Part shown: piece after piece, positions 10,930 through 17,635 of the stretch
How the letters are laid out: the number at the start of each line of letters is the position of its first letter
Numbering within the stretch: the stretch's first letter is position 1
Assembly (NCBI GenBank): GCA_902793465.1
Contig: CADBDT010000002.1
Span: forward strand, 39,855-103,854
Source of the DNA: an uncultured Coriobacteriaceae bacterium
GTDB lineage: Bacteria; Actinomycetota; Coriobacteriia; Coriobacteriales; Atopobiaceae
Direction: 5' to 3'
Length of the DNA: 64,000 bases
Notes under the pieces: generated by a model
The model's input: the letters and a program-made list of their open reading frames with translations, nothing else
Told to the model about the DNA's origin: nothing
The model's database searches: none
Translations under genes and position numbers: made by a program

Positions 10930-11460
10930 CTATCTTTTGCCCGATTTCTTGCCGCCCTTTGCGCCTTTGCCATGCGCATTTCCAAAGTCCGGCTTAATCG
11001 TGCAGGATCTAATACTGCTGAGCTCGAATGCAAAGGGGCCTTCGTCGGTGCTCAGGCTCACCTTTCCGTCTTTTAGTCCCTCAAGGCGACCGCTGTAGCG
11101 CTTTCGTCCTTCGGGGATGTTGAGCGTAACAGACACGTTTTGGCCCGCAAAGCGCTCGAAGTCCCGCTCTTTTCTAAGCGGGCGTGCCATACCGGGGCTC
11201 GAAACCTCAAGCATGTAGCGCCCCTCGATGGGGTCTGCCTGATCAATAAGGTCCGAGATCCACGCCGTCTCCTCGCTTACCTCGTCTAAGGTTATGGGAC
11301 CGGCGTCTTCTGCCGCATGGTCTATGCGCACACGCACCGTTGGTGCCTTCGTACTGCCAACCACTTCCACGTCCACGATGTCTATGCTGTGCTCGGGCGC
11401 CGCCGCCTCCAACAGTTGCAGCAGCTCCTCGCGGATGCTCTCCTGCGTTGCCTGTGCCAT
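10930..11460 (-). CDS. rimP: Ribosome maturation factor RimP
   Basis: Needed for 30S subunit assembly. The two-domain fold is recognisable: an alpha/beta N-terminal part ending in YMLEVSSPGMARPLRKERDFERFAGQ, the family signature, followed by an SH3-like C-terminal domain (VSVTLNIPEGRKRYSGRLEGL). The tail is lysine/glycine rich (GKGAKGGKKSGKR). 176 residues. It is the first gene of the nine-gene minus-strand operon, lies 9 bases ahead of nusA, and is preceded by a leader terminator at 11484-11516. Confidence 0.93.
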   Translation of the reverse strand: MAQATQESIREELLQLLEAAAPEHSIDIVDVEVVGSTKAPTVRVRIDHAAEDAGPITLDEVSEETAWISDLIDQADPIEGRYMLEVSSPGMARPLRKERDFERFAGQNVSVTLNIPEGRKRYSGRLEGLKDGKVSLSTDEGPFAFELSSIRSCTIKPDFGNAHGKGAKGGKKSGKR

Positions 11461-11483
11461 ACCTCACCCCTTTCTACAGACAG

Positions 11484-11516
11484 AAAAAAAGCGGGGCGAG
11501 ACGCTCCACCCCACTT
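11484..11516 (-). terminator. Leader terminator (attenuator) upstream of rimP-nusA operon
   Basis: Read on the minus strand, AAGTGGGG (11516-11509) pairs with CCCCGCTT (11496-11489) and is followed by seven T residues. This is an intrinsic terminator placed 24 bases before the rimP start, inside the leader of the operon. No other gene on this strand lies immediately upstream, because the neighbour at 11747 runs the other way. It therefore probably acts as an attenuator. Control by NusA of its own operon is an inference. Confidence 0.75.
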
Positions 11517-11635
11517 CCTCGAAAAAACTACGTTACGTTAAACATCCTAACAGATGTAAACCAACCTCGTCAAATGCCCACAAATGATATGCTAGAAGCG
11601 CAAGTGCACAGGCTACATTTTACAGCTTGGCCAGC

Positions 11636-11711
11636 CTGCGGCCTATCAAGGGGGAGTACCCCTCTTGATTGGTACCAATCAAGAGGGGTACTCCCCCTTG
11701 ATAGGCCGCAG
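11636..11711. repeat. Repeat family A: perfect 76-bp palindrome
   Basis: Every base from 11636 to 11711 pairs with its mirror about the centre at 11673/11674 (GGTACC). The inner part is nearly identical to 25976-26041, and its right half recurs at 49168-49200. It lies between the divergent genes rimP and the polyphosphate phosphotransferase gene. There is no U-tract, so it is not an ordinary terminator. Confidence 0.9.
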
Positions 11712-11746
11712 ACCGTGGAGGTCGGATAGCTACGGGGGAGGTCATC

Positions 11747-13231
11747 GTGCTCAGGGACTTTGCAAAGGCAGCAAAACCGGACAAGCAGGAAATCAAGCAG
11801 CGAATGGACGTGGAGCTTGCCAGGCTTGCCACAAACCAAATGCGCGTTAAGGAGTCGCGCGTACCTGTTATTGTTATCTTTGATGGGTGGGGCGCGGCCG
11901 GGAAGGGCAGCGTTCTGTCCAAGGTAATTCGCGACATGGATCCGCGCTTCTTCCAAGTGGCAACCATGGGTGGCATACCCACCAAGGAGCAAAGGCGCAT
12001 GCCCTTCCATTGGCGCCATTTCGTGCAGATTCCCGAGGAAGGCCAGTTCAAGTTCTTCGACATGTCCTGGATGGACGAGGTCGCAAGGGGCGTGTTTACC
12101 GGATACCTCGACCAACGCGCCTACGACAAGCGCATAGACTCCATAAACATGATCGAGCGCCAGCTTGTGGACAACGGCTACCTGGTTATGAAGTTCTTCT
12201 TCCAAATTTCGAAGAAGGAGCAGCGTAAGCGCCTCGACGCCCTTTTGGCTAACGAGAACACCCGCTGGAGGGTAAACAAGCAGGACTTGGACGAAAACGA
12301 GTCATACGAGCGTTACCTGGAGATCTACGACCGGTACCTGCGCGATACCAACCGCTCGGCAGCACCTTGGTACATTATCGACTCCAAGGATCGCAATTGG
12401 GCAACGTTGCAGGTGCTCGAGTTTCTAAACACGAGCATCGACATTGCCATACACAACAAGGGGTTCTCGTCTCCCCCACGCCAAAACGTGTTCCCCCTTA
12501 AGAAGATGCCCCTGCTGGCAGACATAGACCTGGACAAGTCGATCACGCAGGAAGAGTACAAGAAGGAGCTCAAGGCGCTCCGCACGAGGCTTCGCTCGCT
12601 CCACAACGTGGTGTACCGCAAGAAGATCCCCGTAATAATTGCCTACGAGGGCTGGGACGCCGCGGGCAAGGGAGGCAACATAAAGCGCGTGGCTGCGGCG
12701 CTGGACCCACGCGGGTACGAAGTACATCCCATAGCCAGCCCAGAGCCTCACGAAAAAGCGCGTCATTATCTGTGGCGATTCTGGTGGCGCCTGCCAAAGA
12801 GCGGCCACATTGCCATATTCGACCGCACTTGGTACGGCCGTGTAATGGTGGAAAGAATTGAGGGATTCTGCACCGAAAACGACTGGCAGAGGGCATACAA
12901 CGAAATAAACGAGTTCGAGAACGAGCTCATCGATTCTGGCGCCGTAATAATTAAGTTCTGGATCCAAATAGACAAGCAGACGCAGCTCGACCGCTTTACC
13001 GAAAGGCAAAACACGCCCAGCAAACAATGGAAGATTACCGACGAGGACTGGCGCAATCGCGAAAAGTGGGACCAGTACGAGGCCGCCGTAAACGAGATGT
13101 TGCAAAAGACCAGCACCACCGCCGCACCCTGGCACGTACTCGAGTCAAACGACAAGCGCTATGCCCGCATCCGCGCCCTGCAGATCATAGTAGACGAACT
13201 AGAACGCGCCTGCGGCATAACCGAAATATAA
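11747..13231 (+). CDS. pap: Polyphosphate:AMP phosphotransferase (two-domain PPK2)
   Basis: Transfers phosphate from polyphosphate to AMP, giving ADP. It holds two PPK2 domains in tandem. The first has the Walker A-like motif GWGAAGKGSV (about residue 48) and is probably non-catalytic. The second has GWDAAGKGGNIKR (about 303), the lid motif YEVHPIASPEPHEKARHYLWRFW, and the Walker B FDRTWYGR. This is the two-domain (class II) layout, and 494 residues fit it. The start is GTG at 11747 behind a GGGGGAGG ribosome-binding site. It stands alone and divergent from rimP, just after palindrome A1. Confidence 0.92.
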   Translation: MLRDFAKAAKPDKQEIKQRMDVELARLATNQMRVKESRVPVIVIFDGWGAAGKGSVLSKVIRDMDPRFFQVATMGGIPTKEQRRMPFHWRHFVQIPEEGQFKFFDMSWMDEVARGVFTGYLDQRAYDKRIDSINMIERQLVDNGYLVMKFFFQISKKEQRKRLDALLANENTRWRVNKQDLDENESYERYLEIYDRYLRDTNRSAAPWYIIDSKDRNWATLQVLEFLNTSIDIAIHNKGFSSPPRQNVFPLKKMPLLADIDLDKSITQEEYKKELKALRTRLRSLHNVVYRKKIPVIIAYEGWDAAGKGGNIKRVAAALDPRGYEVHPIASPEPHEKARHYLWRFWWRLPKSGHIAIFDRTWYGRVMVERIEGFCTENDWQRAYNEINEFENELIDSGAVIIKFWIQIDKQTQLDRFTERQNTPSKQWKITDEDWRNREKWDQYEAAVNEMLQKTSTTAAPWHVLESNDKRYARIRALQIIVDELERACGITEI

Positions 13232-13238
13232 ACTAAGC

Positions 13239-13450
13239 CCCCAGCTGGCGACATCCACGTGCGCCTGCAGCCCCCGAACTCTCCCGCACGCGATTCGTGA
13301 GCACGTGGCAGCCGCCGAATTCTTCTGCAGCGAATCACGAGCGAAGCGAGTGAGCGAAAAAGCGAACGAAGTTAGCACATAGTTTACTCCAGCTGGCGAC
13401 ATCCACGCGCGACCGCATGCCCCCGGGCTCTCCCGCAAGCGATTCACGAA
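13239..13450. repeat. Direct repeat of about 60 bp plus a family C core fragment
   Basis: About 60 bases starting at 13239 (AGCTGGCGACATCCACG...) recur with scattered changes at about 13389-13450. Between them (about 13331-13380) lies an armless, partly degraded copy of the family C loop (GCGAATCACGAGCGAAGCGA...). The whole stretch 13232-13600 is non-coding repeat sequence downstream of the phosphotransferase gene. Confidence 0.75.
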
Positions 13451-13454
13451 CGGA

Positions 13455-13560
13455 GCGCAGGCCGGCCCCCGGGCTATCCCACAAGCGAATCACGAGCGAA
13501 GCGAGTGAGCGAACGAAGTGAGCGCTGAGCGTGTGGGATAGCCCGGGGGCCGGCCTGCGC
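13455..13560. repeat. Repeat family C: hairpin with 29-bp perfect arms (copy 1)
   Basis: Bases 13455-13483 are the exact reverse complement of 13532-13560. The 48-base loop is conserved in the element at 33726-33827 (there on the opposite strand), although the arms of the two copies share no sequence. It lies between the phosphotransferase gene and the riboswitch-controlled transporter. Confidence 0.9.
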
Positions 13561-13629
13561 GCCACAACGATGCTGAGCGAGCGGAAGAGCCCAGGGGCCT
13601 GCGGTAGTCACGCGGGCGCAAAAAGTGGT

Positions 13630-13635
13630 ATAGTC
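13630..13635 (+). promoter_or_regulatory. -10 element of the riboswitch/transporter transcript
   Basis: TATAGT at 13630-13635 is a good -10 box. It is placed so that transcription would begin near 13642, about 14 bases before the first stem of the riboswitch. No convincing -35 box is visible 17 bases upstream. Confidence 0.5.
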
Positions 13636-13655
13636 ATTCGCGCATTTTATCCACA

Positions 13656-13692
13656 GGTGTTCACTTGAAAACCACCTCTAAAAAACAAGGAG
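13656..13692 (+). ncRNA. preQ1-I riboswitch (H-type pseudoknot over the ribosome-binding site)
   Basis: Stem P1 is AGGTG (13656-13660) with CACCT (13674-13678). Stem P2 is CTTG (13665-13668) with CAAG (13686-13689). The linking loop CTAAAAA is A-rich, and AAAAC lies between P2 and the 3' strand of P1. This is the H-type pseudoknot layout of preQ1 class I riboswitches, whose A-rich tail and terminal AAGG closely match known examples. The 3' strand of P2 is part of AAGGAG (13687-13692), the ribosome-binding site of the ATG at 13701, so ligand binding should repress translation. The downstream gene is of the queuosine-precursor transporter family, which supports the call. Confidence 0.87.
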
Positions 13693-13700
13693 TGTTTAGC

Positions 13701-14441
13701 ATGAAAAAAGCCCTATCCAATCTGTCCCACATGCTGGACGAAGTCCCCGCCATCATTCTTACGCTGCTAGTGCTTTCCGTCGTGGGAATGAATCTCTTGG
13801 CAAACAAGAGCATTAACACTGGTCTGGACTGGTTGGCTCTGGACTGCGGTATTCTTCTTTCCTGGCTCACGTTTTTGTGCCTTGACGTTCTTACGCACTG
13901 CTACGGGCCTCGTACCGCCACTGCCATGAGCCTTGTGGCAATTGTGGTAAACCTGCTTATGGCGGGAGTGTTCTTTGTAGCCAGCCTTGTTCCGGGCGTA
14001 TGGGGCGAAAGCTTTGTGGAGGGCAGCGAGCAAACTATTAACCTTGCCCTAAACAACACGATTGGTGGAACCTGGTTTATTATTTTGGGAAGCTCCATTG
14101 CCTTTGCGGTCTCGGCCGTGGTAAACAACTTCCTTAACTGGGGCATTGGCCAGCGACTCAAGTCCAAGGAGGGCTTTGGCACCTTTGCCACGCGCAGCTA
14201 CGTATCTACTGTAATCGCACAGTTTGCCGACAACCTGGTATTCGCGCTGCTGGTAAGCCGCACCTTCTTTGGATGGACCCTCGTGCAGTGCCTTACGTGC
14301 GCTATTACCGGAGCCCTTATGGAGCTGTTGTTCGAGATCTTCTTCTCCCCCATTGGATACAGGATTGCCAAGCGCCTTAAGCCAAACGCCGTTATGTCCA
14401 ACGAGGGAGATGTGGCAACAGCAGAGGCAGCGCAGGCATAG
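13701..14441 (+). CDS. VUT/YhhQ-family queuosine precursor transporter
   Basis: Membrane protein of the VUT (YhhQ, DUF165-like) family, known to import queuosine precursors such as preQ0/preQ1. Six or so hydrophobic segments are visible, with family features LSWLTFLCLDVLTHCYGPRTA (residues about 55-75) and NLVFALLVSRTFFGW in the C-terminal half. About 246 residues from ATG 13701, which has AAGGAG 8 bases upstream. A TTG further upstream in the same frame lies inside the riboswitch and is not a start. It is translationally controlled by the preQ1 element and overlaps the next gene by one base. Confidence 0.85.
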   Translation: MKKALSNLSHMLDEVPAIILTLLVLSVVGMNLLANKSINTGLDWLALDCGILLSWLTFLCLDVLTHCYGPRTATAMSLVAIVVNLLMAGVFFVASLVPGVWGESFVEGSEQTINLALNNTIGGTWFIILGSSIAFAVSAVVNNFLNWGIGQRLKSKEGFGTFATRSYVSTVIAQFADNLVFALLVSRTFFGWTLVQCLTCAITGALMELLFEIFFSPIGYRIAKRLKPNAVMSNEGDVATAEAAQA

Positions 14442-15088
14442 TGAACGTTGTAATAAGCGGAGCGTCAAGTGGCATAGGCGAGGCCTTGGCCCATGAGTTT
14501 TTAAAGCATGGGCACAAGGTCTTTGGAATAGACGTGGCTGCACCGAGCGTTATTCATCCGCGATACACGCATTATGTGCACGACATACGCGACGACGGAC
14601 TTCCCAACATACCTTCTATCCACGTTGTTATAAGCAGCGCTGGAACGCTTGAAGAAAAGGACGCCATAGACGTAAACCTTACGGGTACCATTGCGTTTAC
14701 CAAGAAGTACGTGGAGAGCCCAGCCCTGCGATCGGTTCTTTTTATAGCATCGGCCTCCGCTCGCAACGGAGCTGAGTTTCCCCTCTATGTGGCAAGCAAG
14801 GCGGGAATCGTGGGCTACATGAAGAACCTTGCGCTCGAGCTGGCCCCACGTGGCATAACGTGCAACAGCATCTCTCCCGGAGGGGTTATAACCCCGGCAA
14901 ACGACCACATACTCAAAGACCCGCTGCTGTATGCGCAAGTGCTCAAAGAAACGCTGCTAAACAAGTGGGCGCTTCCTCACGAAGTTGCCGAACTCGGGTA
15001 TTATTTAACTGCAACCAATCGCTCCATTACCGGCGAAGACATTCTTATGGATAACGGAGAGATGCTTAAGTCCAACTTCATTTGGTAG
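14441..15088 (+). CDS. Short-chain dehydrogenase/reductase (SDR)
   Basis: NAD(P)-dependent oxidoreductase of unknown substrate. The N terminus has the Rossmann glycine motif GASSGIGEAL (residues 7-16), then the SAG motif (VISSAGTLEE, in place of NNAG), a catalytic serine region (LFIASASARNG), YVASKAG with the Tyr-x3-Lys pair, and the SPGGVITPA motif. At 215 residues it is short for the class (usually about 250): the segment around the NAG motif is shortened. The GTG start shares its first base with the TAG stop of the transporter gene, so the two are translationally coupled. Placement under a preQ1 riboswitch hints at a link to queuosine salvage, but no such role is established. Confidence 0.85.
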   Translation: MNVVISGASSGIGEALAHEFLKHGHKVFGIDVAAPSVIHPRYTHYVHDIRDDGLPNIPSIHVVISSAGTLEEKDAIDVNLTGTIAFTKKYVESPALRSVLFIASASARNGAEFPLYVASKAGIVGYMKNLALELAPRGITCNSISPGGVITPANDHILKDPLLYAQVLKETLLNKWALPHEVAELGYYLTATNRSITGEDILMDNGEMLKSNFIW

Positions 15089-15128
15089 CCCCTCGCCCAA
15101 AAGCCAATAAGTTGGCCGCCTGCGCGCA

Positions 15129-15134
15129 TATAAT
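15129..15134 (+). promoter_or_regulatory. Candidate -10 box for the small gene at 15171
   Basis: TATAAT at 15129-15134 is a perfect -10 hexamer 36 bases before the start codon at 15171. No clear -35 box accompanies it. It suggests that the small gene has its own transcript besides read-through from the SDR gene. Confidence 0.5.
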
Positions 15135-15170
15135 GTATGCAGCCAAACTTTTATCGGTAAGGAGGCATCC

Positions 15171-15338
15171 ATGATTATTCCCAAGCAGCCGTCAATCGAG
15201 CAGAACCAACATCCGCGCGACCTCATTGCCCATATAAAGCCCGTTGACGAGGACTTGGTCTCCGAGACGGAGCAGGTAATCGAAGTGGTGGAAAATAACG
15301 ATCCAGACGAGTCTTCCAAGGAAGAGCCAGAAGAATAG
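15171..15338 (+). CDS. Small acidic hypothetical protein (55 residues)
   Basis: An open frame of 55 codons begins with ATG 15171 behind a very strong ribosome-binding site, TAAGGAGG, at ideal spacing, and ends with TAG at 15336. The product starts MIIPKQPSIEQNQHPRDL and ends in a strongly acidic tail (VVENNDPDESSKEEPEE). It has no membrane segment, cysteine or signal peptide and belongs to no family recognised here. The -10 box, ribosome-binding site and clean frame make a real gene likely. Function unknown. Confidence 0.7.
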   Translation: MIIPKQPSIEQNQHPRDLIAHIKPVDEDLVSETEQVIEVVENNDPDESSKEEPEE

Positions 15339-15371
15339 ATAGTTGCGTGCTACGAAGCACCATTTTGGTGA

Positions 15372-15477
15372 CGTGCGCATTGGGGATGCTCCCCTATGGG
15401 TACATCGCGAAAAACCCTTCTCGTTATAAGAGGGCAATCCGCAATGTACCCGATGGGGAGCATCCCCAATGCGCACG
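15372..15477. repeat. Repeat family B: long inverted repeat (copy 3)
   Basis: CGTGCGCATTGGGGATGCTC on the left is mirrored by the right arm ending at 15477; the arms include GGGTACAT/ATGTACCC as in the other family B copies. The centre (about 15405-15440) differs from the cores of copies 1, 2 and 4. It lies between the convergent small gene and the transglutaminase gene, so it could also serve as a two-way terminator, although it lacks a U-tract. Confidence 0.85.
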
Positions 15478-15518
15478 CACTTATTCCGCATGCCGGAGAG
15501 GCAAGGTGGGTGCAGACG

Positions 15519-17294
15519 TTACTCGTTGTCGAATAACGGGTTCTTGTTTATGTCGTACAGGTACACGGGAATTGTGTTATACGTGCACATGAAGAAGTTT
15601 CTTGAGGGATAGAAGGGCTGCAAGTCGGGATCGCACACGAATGTCTTTCCGTCCTTATAGACCTCGACCCATGAATGTATGCTGGTGGTGTTGTTGGGGG
15701 TACCGGTACGCCCGATAACAGGCTTGCAATCGTAACCAAGTGCGCGGGCCAGCCAGTAGAACAGGGAGCTGTATCGGTAGCAGTTGCCCTTGCCATTCTG
15801 GTACATTTCGAGCGCGCACGAAGTTGCCCACAAAGAGGGTGGGTCGTTAGGCGCGGGGTTATGCCCATATTGCTCGAATGCAAACTCGCACGTATAATCG
15901 AACGCCTTCTTGAGTGCGTTGGGGTCGTTCTCGCCTATGGTGCTGAGCGTCTTGGTAAGGTAACGATCGAGCTCATAGTTGCCACTTATGTTTCGCACGT
16001 TGTCCGGATACTCGTCATCGGGACTCTTCTGCACAAAATGCCGCGTGGTATTGCCGGGAGCCTCGGAACCCTTGGACAAGAGCTTTATTTGAATCGACTC
16101 CGCACGATAGGCCATCCCCATAGTGCCAGCAGGCTGGCCATTGGTAGCCCAGTCGAGCCAGCCCTCTTTTTGCGAGTGGACGCGATACCAGATGTCATAA
16201 TGCTCAGCAAGTTCGCCCGTAAGATAGATCTTAACGGCTTCCATGCGCTTTGCCATGCCAGTGGTGCCAGCTTCCTCGTTATCACGCTTCCAATCCATCC
16301 AACCGAACGACTGAACGTGAGCGCTGTATACAATGTTGCCCGCATAATCAATACCACCCGAGCGCATTAGCGCAAAAGCCTCCATACGAAGCGCACGGCC
16401 CGTGGTACCCACGGTAACGTCGTAGCCACTCTCCGCGTTTTGCCACCCTATAGACTGTACATGGGCCCTAGCAGCAATTCCCACATCCTTCCATGCGACT
16501 GCGGCATCACTCGCAGGCAATGGAGTGCCCTTAGGTACTATGCGTACCTCTACCGCCTCAAGGCGCTTTGCAAAGCCTGTAGATCCGGCAACTTCGCCAT
16601 CGGCAGTCCATGCCAGCCATCCGTACGTTTGCACATGGCACCTATACTGAATGGACCAATTGGCGGAAAGCTCATCGGAAAGACTAATCCGAATCGCCTC
16701 GAGGCGCTTGGCCTCGCCTTCCGTACCCGCCTTGCCACCGTCTTTTGACCAATCCTTCCAACCGTAGGTTTGAACATGCGGCTTATAGGACACCGAGCCA
16801 CCAGAAACCATCATCTGTATGCTCTCGAGGCGCTTGGCCTCGCCTATGGTGCCAAACCTTACCGTCTGTCCGCTGGTCACCGCCGGCCGCCACCCATACG
16901 ACTGAACGTGGGCCAGTCCCGAAACTACGGGCGCAGTCTGTGTGGCCACTGTTGTGGACTCGGCGGACACCTTGGAGTCTTGTTCAGCAGCCTCCAGGTC
17001 CTCGCCATCCTGCGACATAGTCTCCTCTGTCGCACCAAGCGCATTTGGATCTTGTTTTTGGGATTGAGGTTTGGCTTCCCCGTTCTCTGTGGCATTCAGG
17101 TTTGAATTGCCCAGGATGCCAGAGCCTTGTTCCAAAGTCCGCTGGCTCTCCGCCATCTCCTCTGTGGTTGCACCGTCTTCATTTTGGGTTGCACTCTCCA
17201 CTGCCAGAGCATTCGATAAAGGCATCATTGAAAACGCAAGCAGAGCAGAAAGAAGTCCCTTGGATACAGTTGCTTTATTTATCATCAACACCAT
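15519..17294 (-). CDS. Secreted ChW-repeat protein with C-terminal transglutaminase-like domain
   Basis: Extracellular protein. A signal peptide (KATVSKGLLSALLAFSMMPLSNALA) leads into a low-complexity Glu/Gln/Asn-rich stretch to about residue 130. Six ChW repeats follow (clostridial hydrophobic, conserved Gly-Trp), each starting HVQSYGW, HVQTYGW or similar and containing AKRLEA. These modules occur in surface proteins thought to bind polymers. The C-terminal 140 residues form a transglutaminase-like (cysteine protease fold) domain: Cys in GNCYRYSSLFYW, His in IHSWVEVY and Asp in VCDPDLQ give the Cys-His-Asp triad. No sortase motif or C-terminal membrane anchor, so it is probably held by its repeats. 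ATG 17294 or 17285 is the likely start. Confidence 0.88.
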   Translation of the reverse strand: MVLMINKATVSKGLLSALLAFSMMPLSNALAVESATQNEDGATTEEMAESQRTLEQGSGILGNSNLNATENGEAKPQSQKQDPNALGATEETMSQDGEDLEAAEQDSKVSAESTTVATQTAPVVSGLAHVQSYGWRPAVTSGQTVRFGTIGEAKRLESIQMMVSGGSVSYKPHVQTYGWKDWSKDGGKAGTEGEAKRLEAIRISLSDELSANWSIQYRCHVQTYGWLAWTADGEVAGSTGFAKRLEAVEVRIVPKGTPLPASDAAVAWKDVGIAARAHVQSIGWQNAESGYDVTVGTTGRALRMEAFALMRSGGIDYAGNIVYSAHVQSFGWMDWKRDNEEAGTTGMAKRMEAVKIYLTGELAEHYDIWYRVHSQKEGWLDWATNGQPAGTMGMAYRAESIQIKLLSKGSEAPGNTTRHFVQKSPDDEYPDNVRNISGNYELDRYLTKTLSTIGENDPNALKKAFDYTCEFAFEQYGHNPAPNDPPSLWATSCALEMYQNGKGNCYRYSSLFYWLARALGYDCKPVIGRTGTPNNTTSIHSWVEVYKDGKTFVCDPDLQPFYPSRNFFMCTYNTIPVYLYDINKNPLFDNE

Positions 17295-17400
17295 CCCGGC
17301 CACAATTCCGATACGTTTGGGGAACCTGAACCACAAGAATAGCATAAAGAGTGCGCGAGAATTAGGGGCCCCTAAATAAACTCGTACAGAACAAGGTGAC

Positions 17401-17592
17401 TAAGGGGGAGTACCCCACCGCCATTTAGCTAAGGGTCCGGGGGAGCTGTGCACATAGGGGATACTCCCCATCGGGTACATCGCGAGCAGGGCTTTCGTTG
17501 GGGTCCGGCTCATCCGCGATGTACCCGCAGGGGAGTATCCCCTATGTGCACAGCGCTAACTTAATGGCGTTGGGAGTACCCCCTTTGATAGG
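17401..17592. repeat. Repeat family B: nested inverted repeat (copy 1)
   Basis: Two nested levels. The outer arms (17401-17428 and about 17563-17592) resemble family A (GGGGGAGTACCCC and GGGAGTACCCCC). The inner arms (17445-17485 and about 17514-17554) carry GTGCACATAGGGGATACTCC and its mirror. The core between them (about 17484-17514) is shared with copies 2 and 4. The stretch 17346-17635 between the transglutaminase and GH1 genes holds nothing else recognisable. Confidence 0.88.
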
Positions 17593-17635
17593 TCGCCGCT
17601 GACCCGCGAACAGTAACCTTGGGGGTTATAAGCGC

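Noticed and set aside
11636-11711. Palindrome A1 as an ordinary terminator
   Set aside because: No U-tract on either strand and it lies between divergent gene starts, where a terminator is not needed.
13665-13700. Upstream TTG as start of the VUT transporter
   Set aside because: It lies inside the riboswitch pseudoknot and has no ribosome-binding site; ATG 13701 has AAGGAG.
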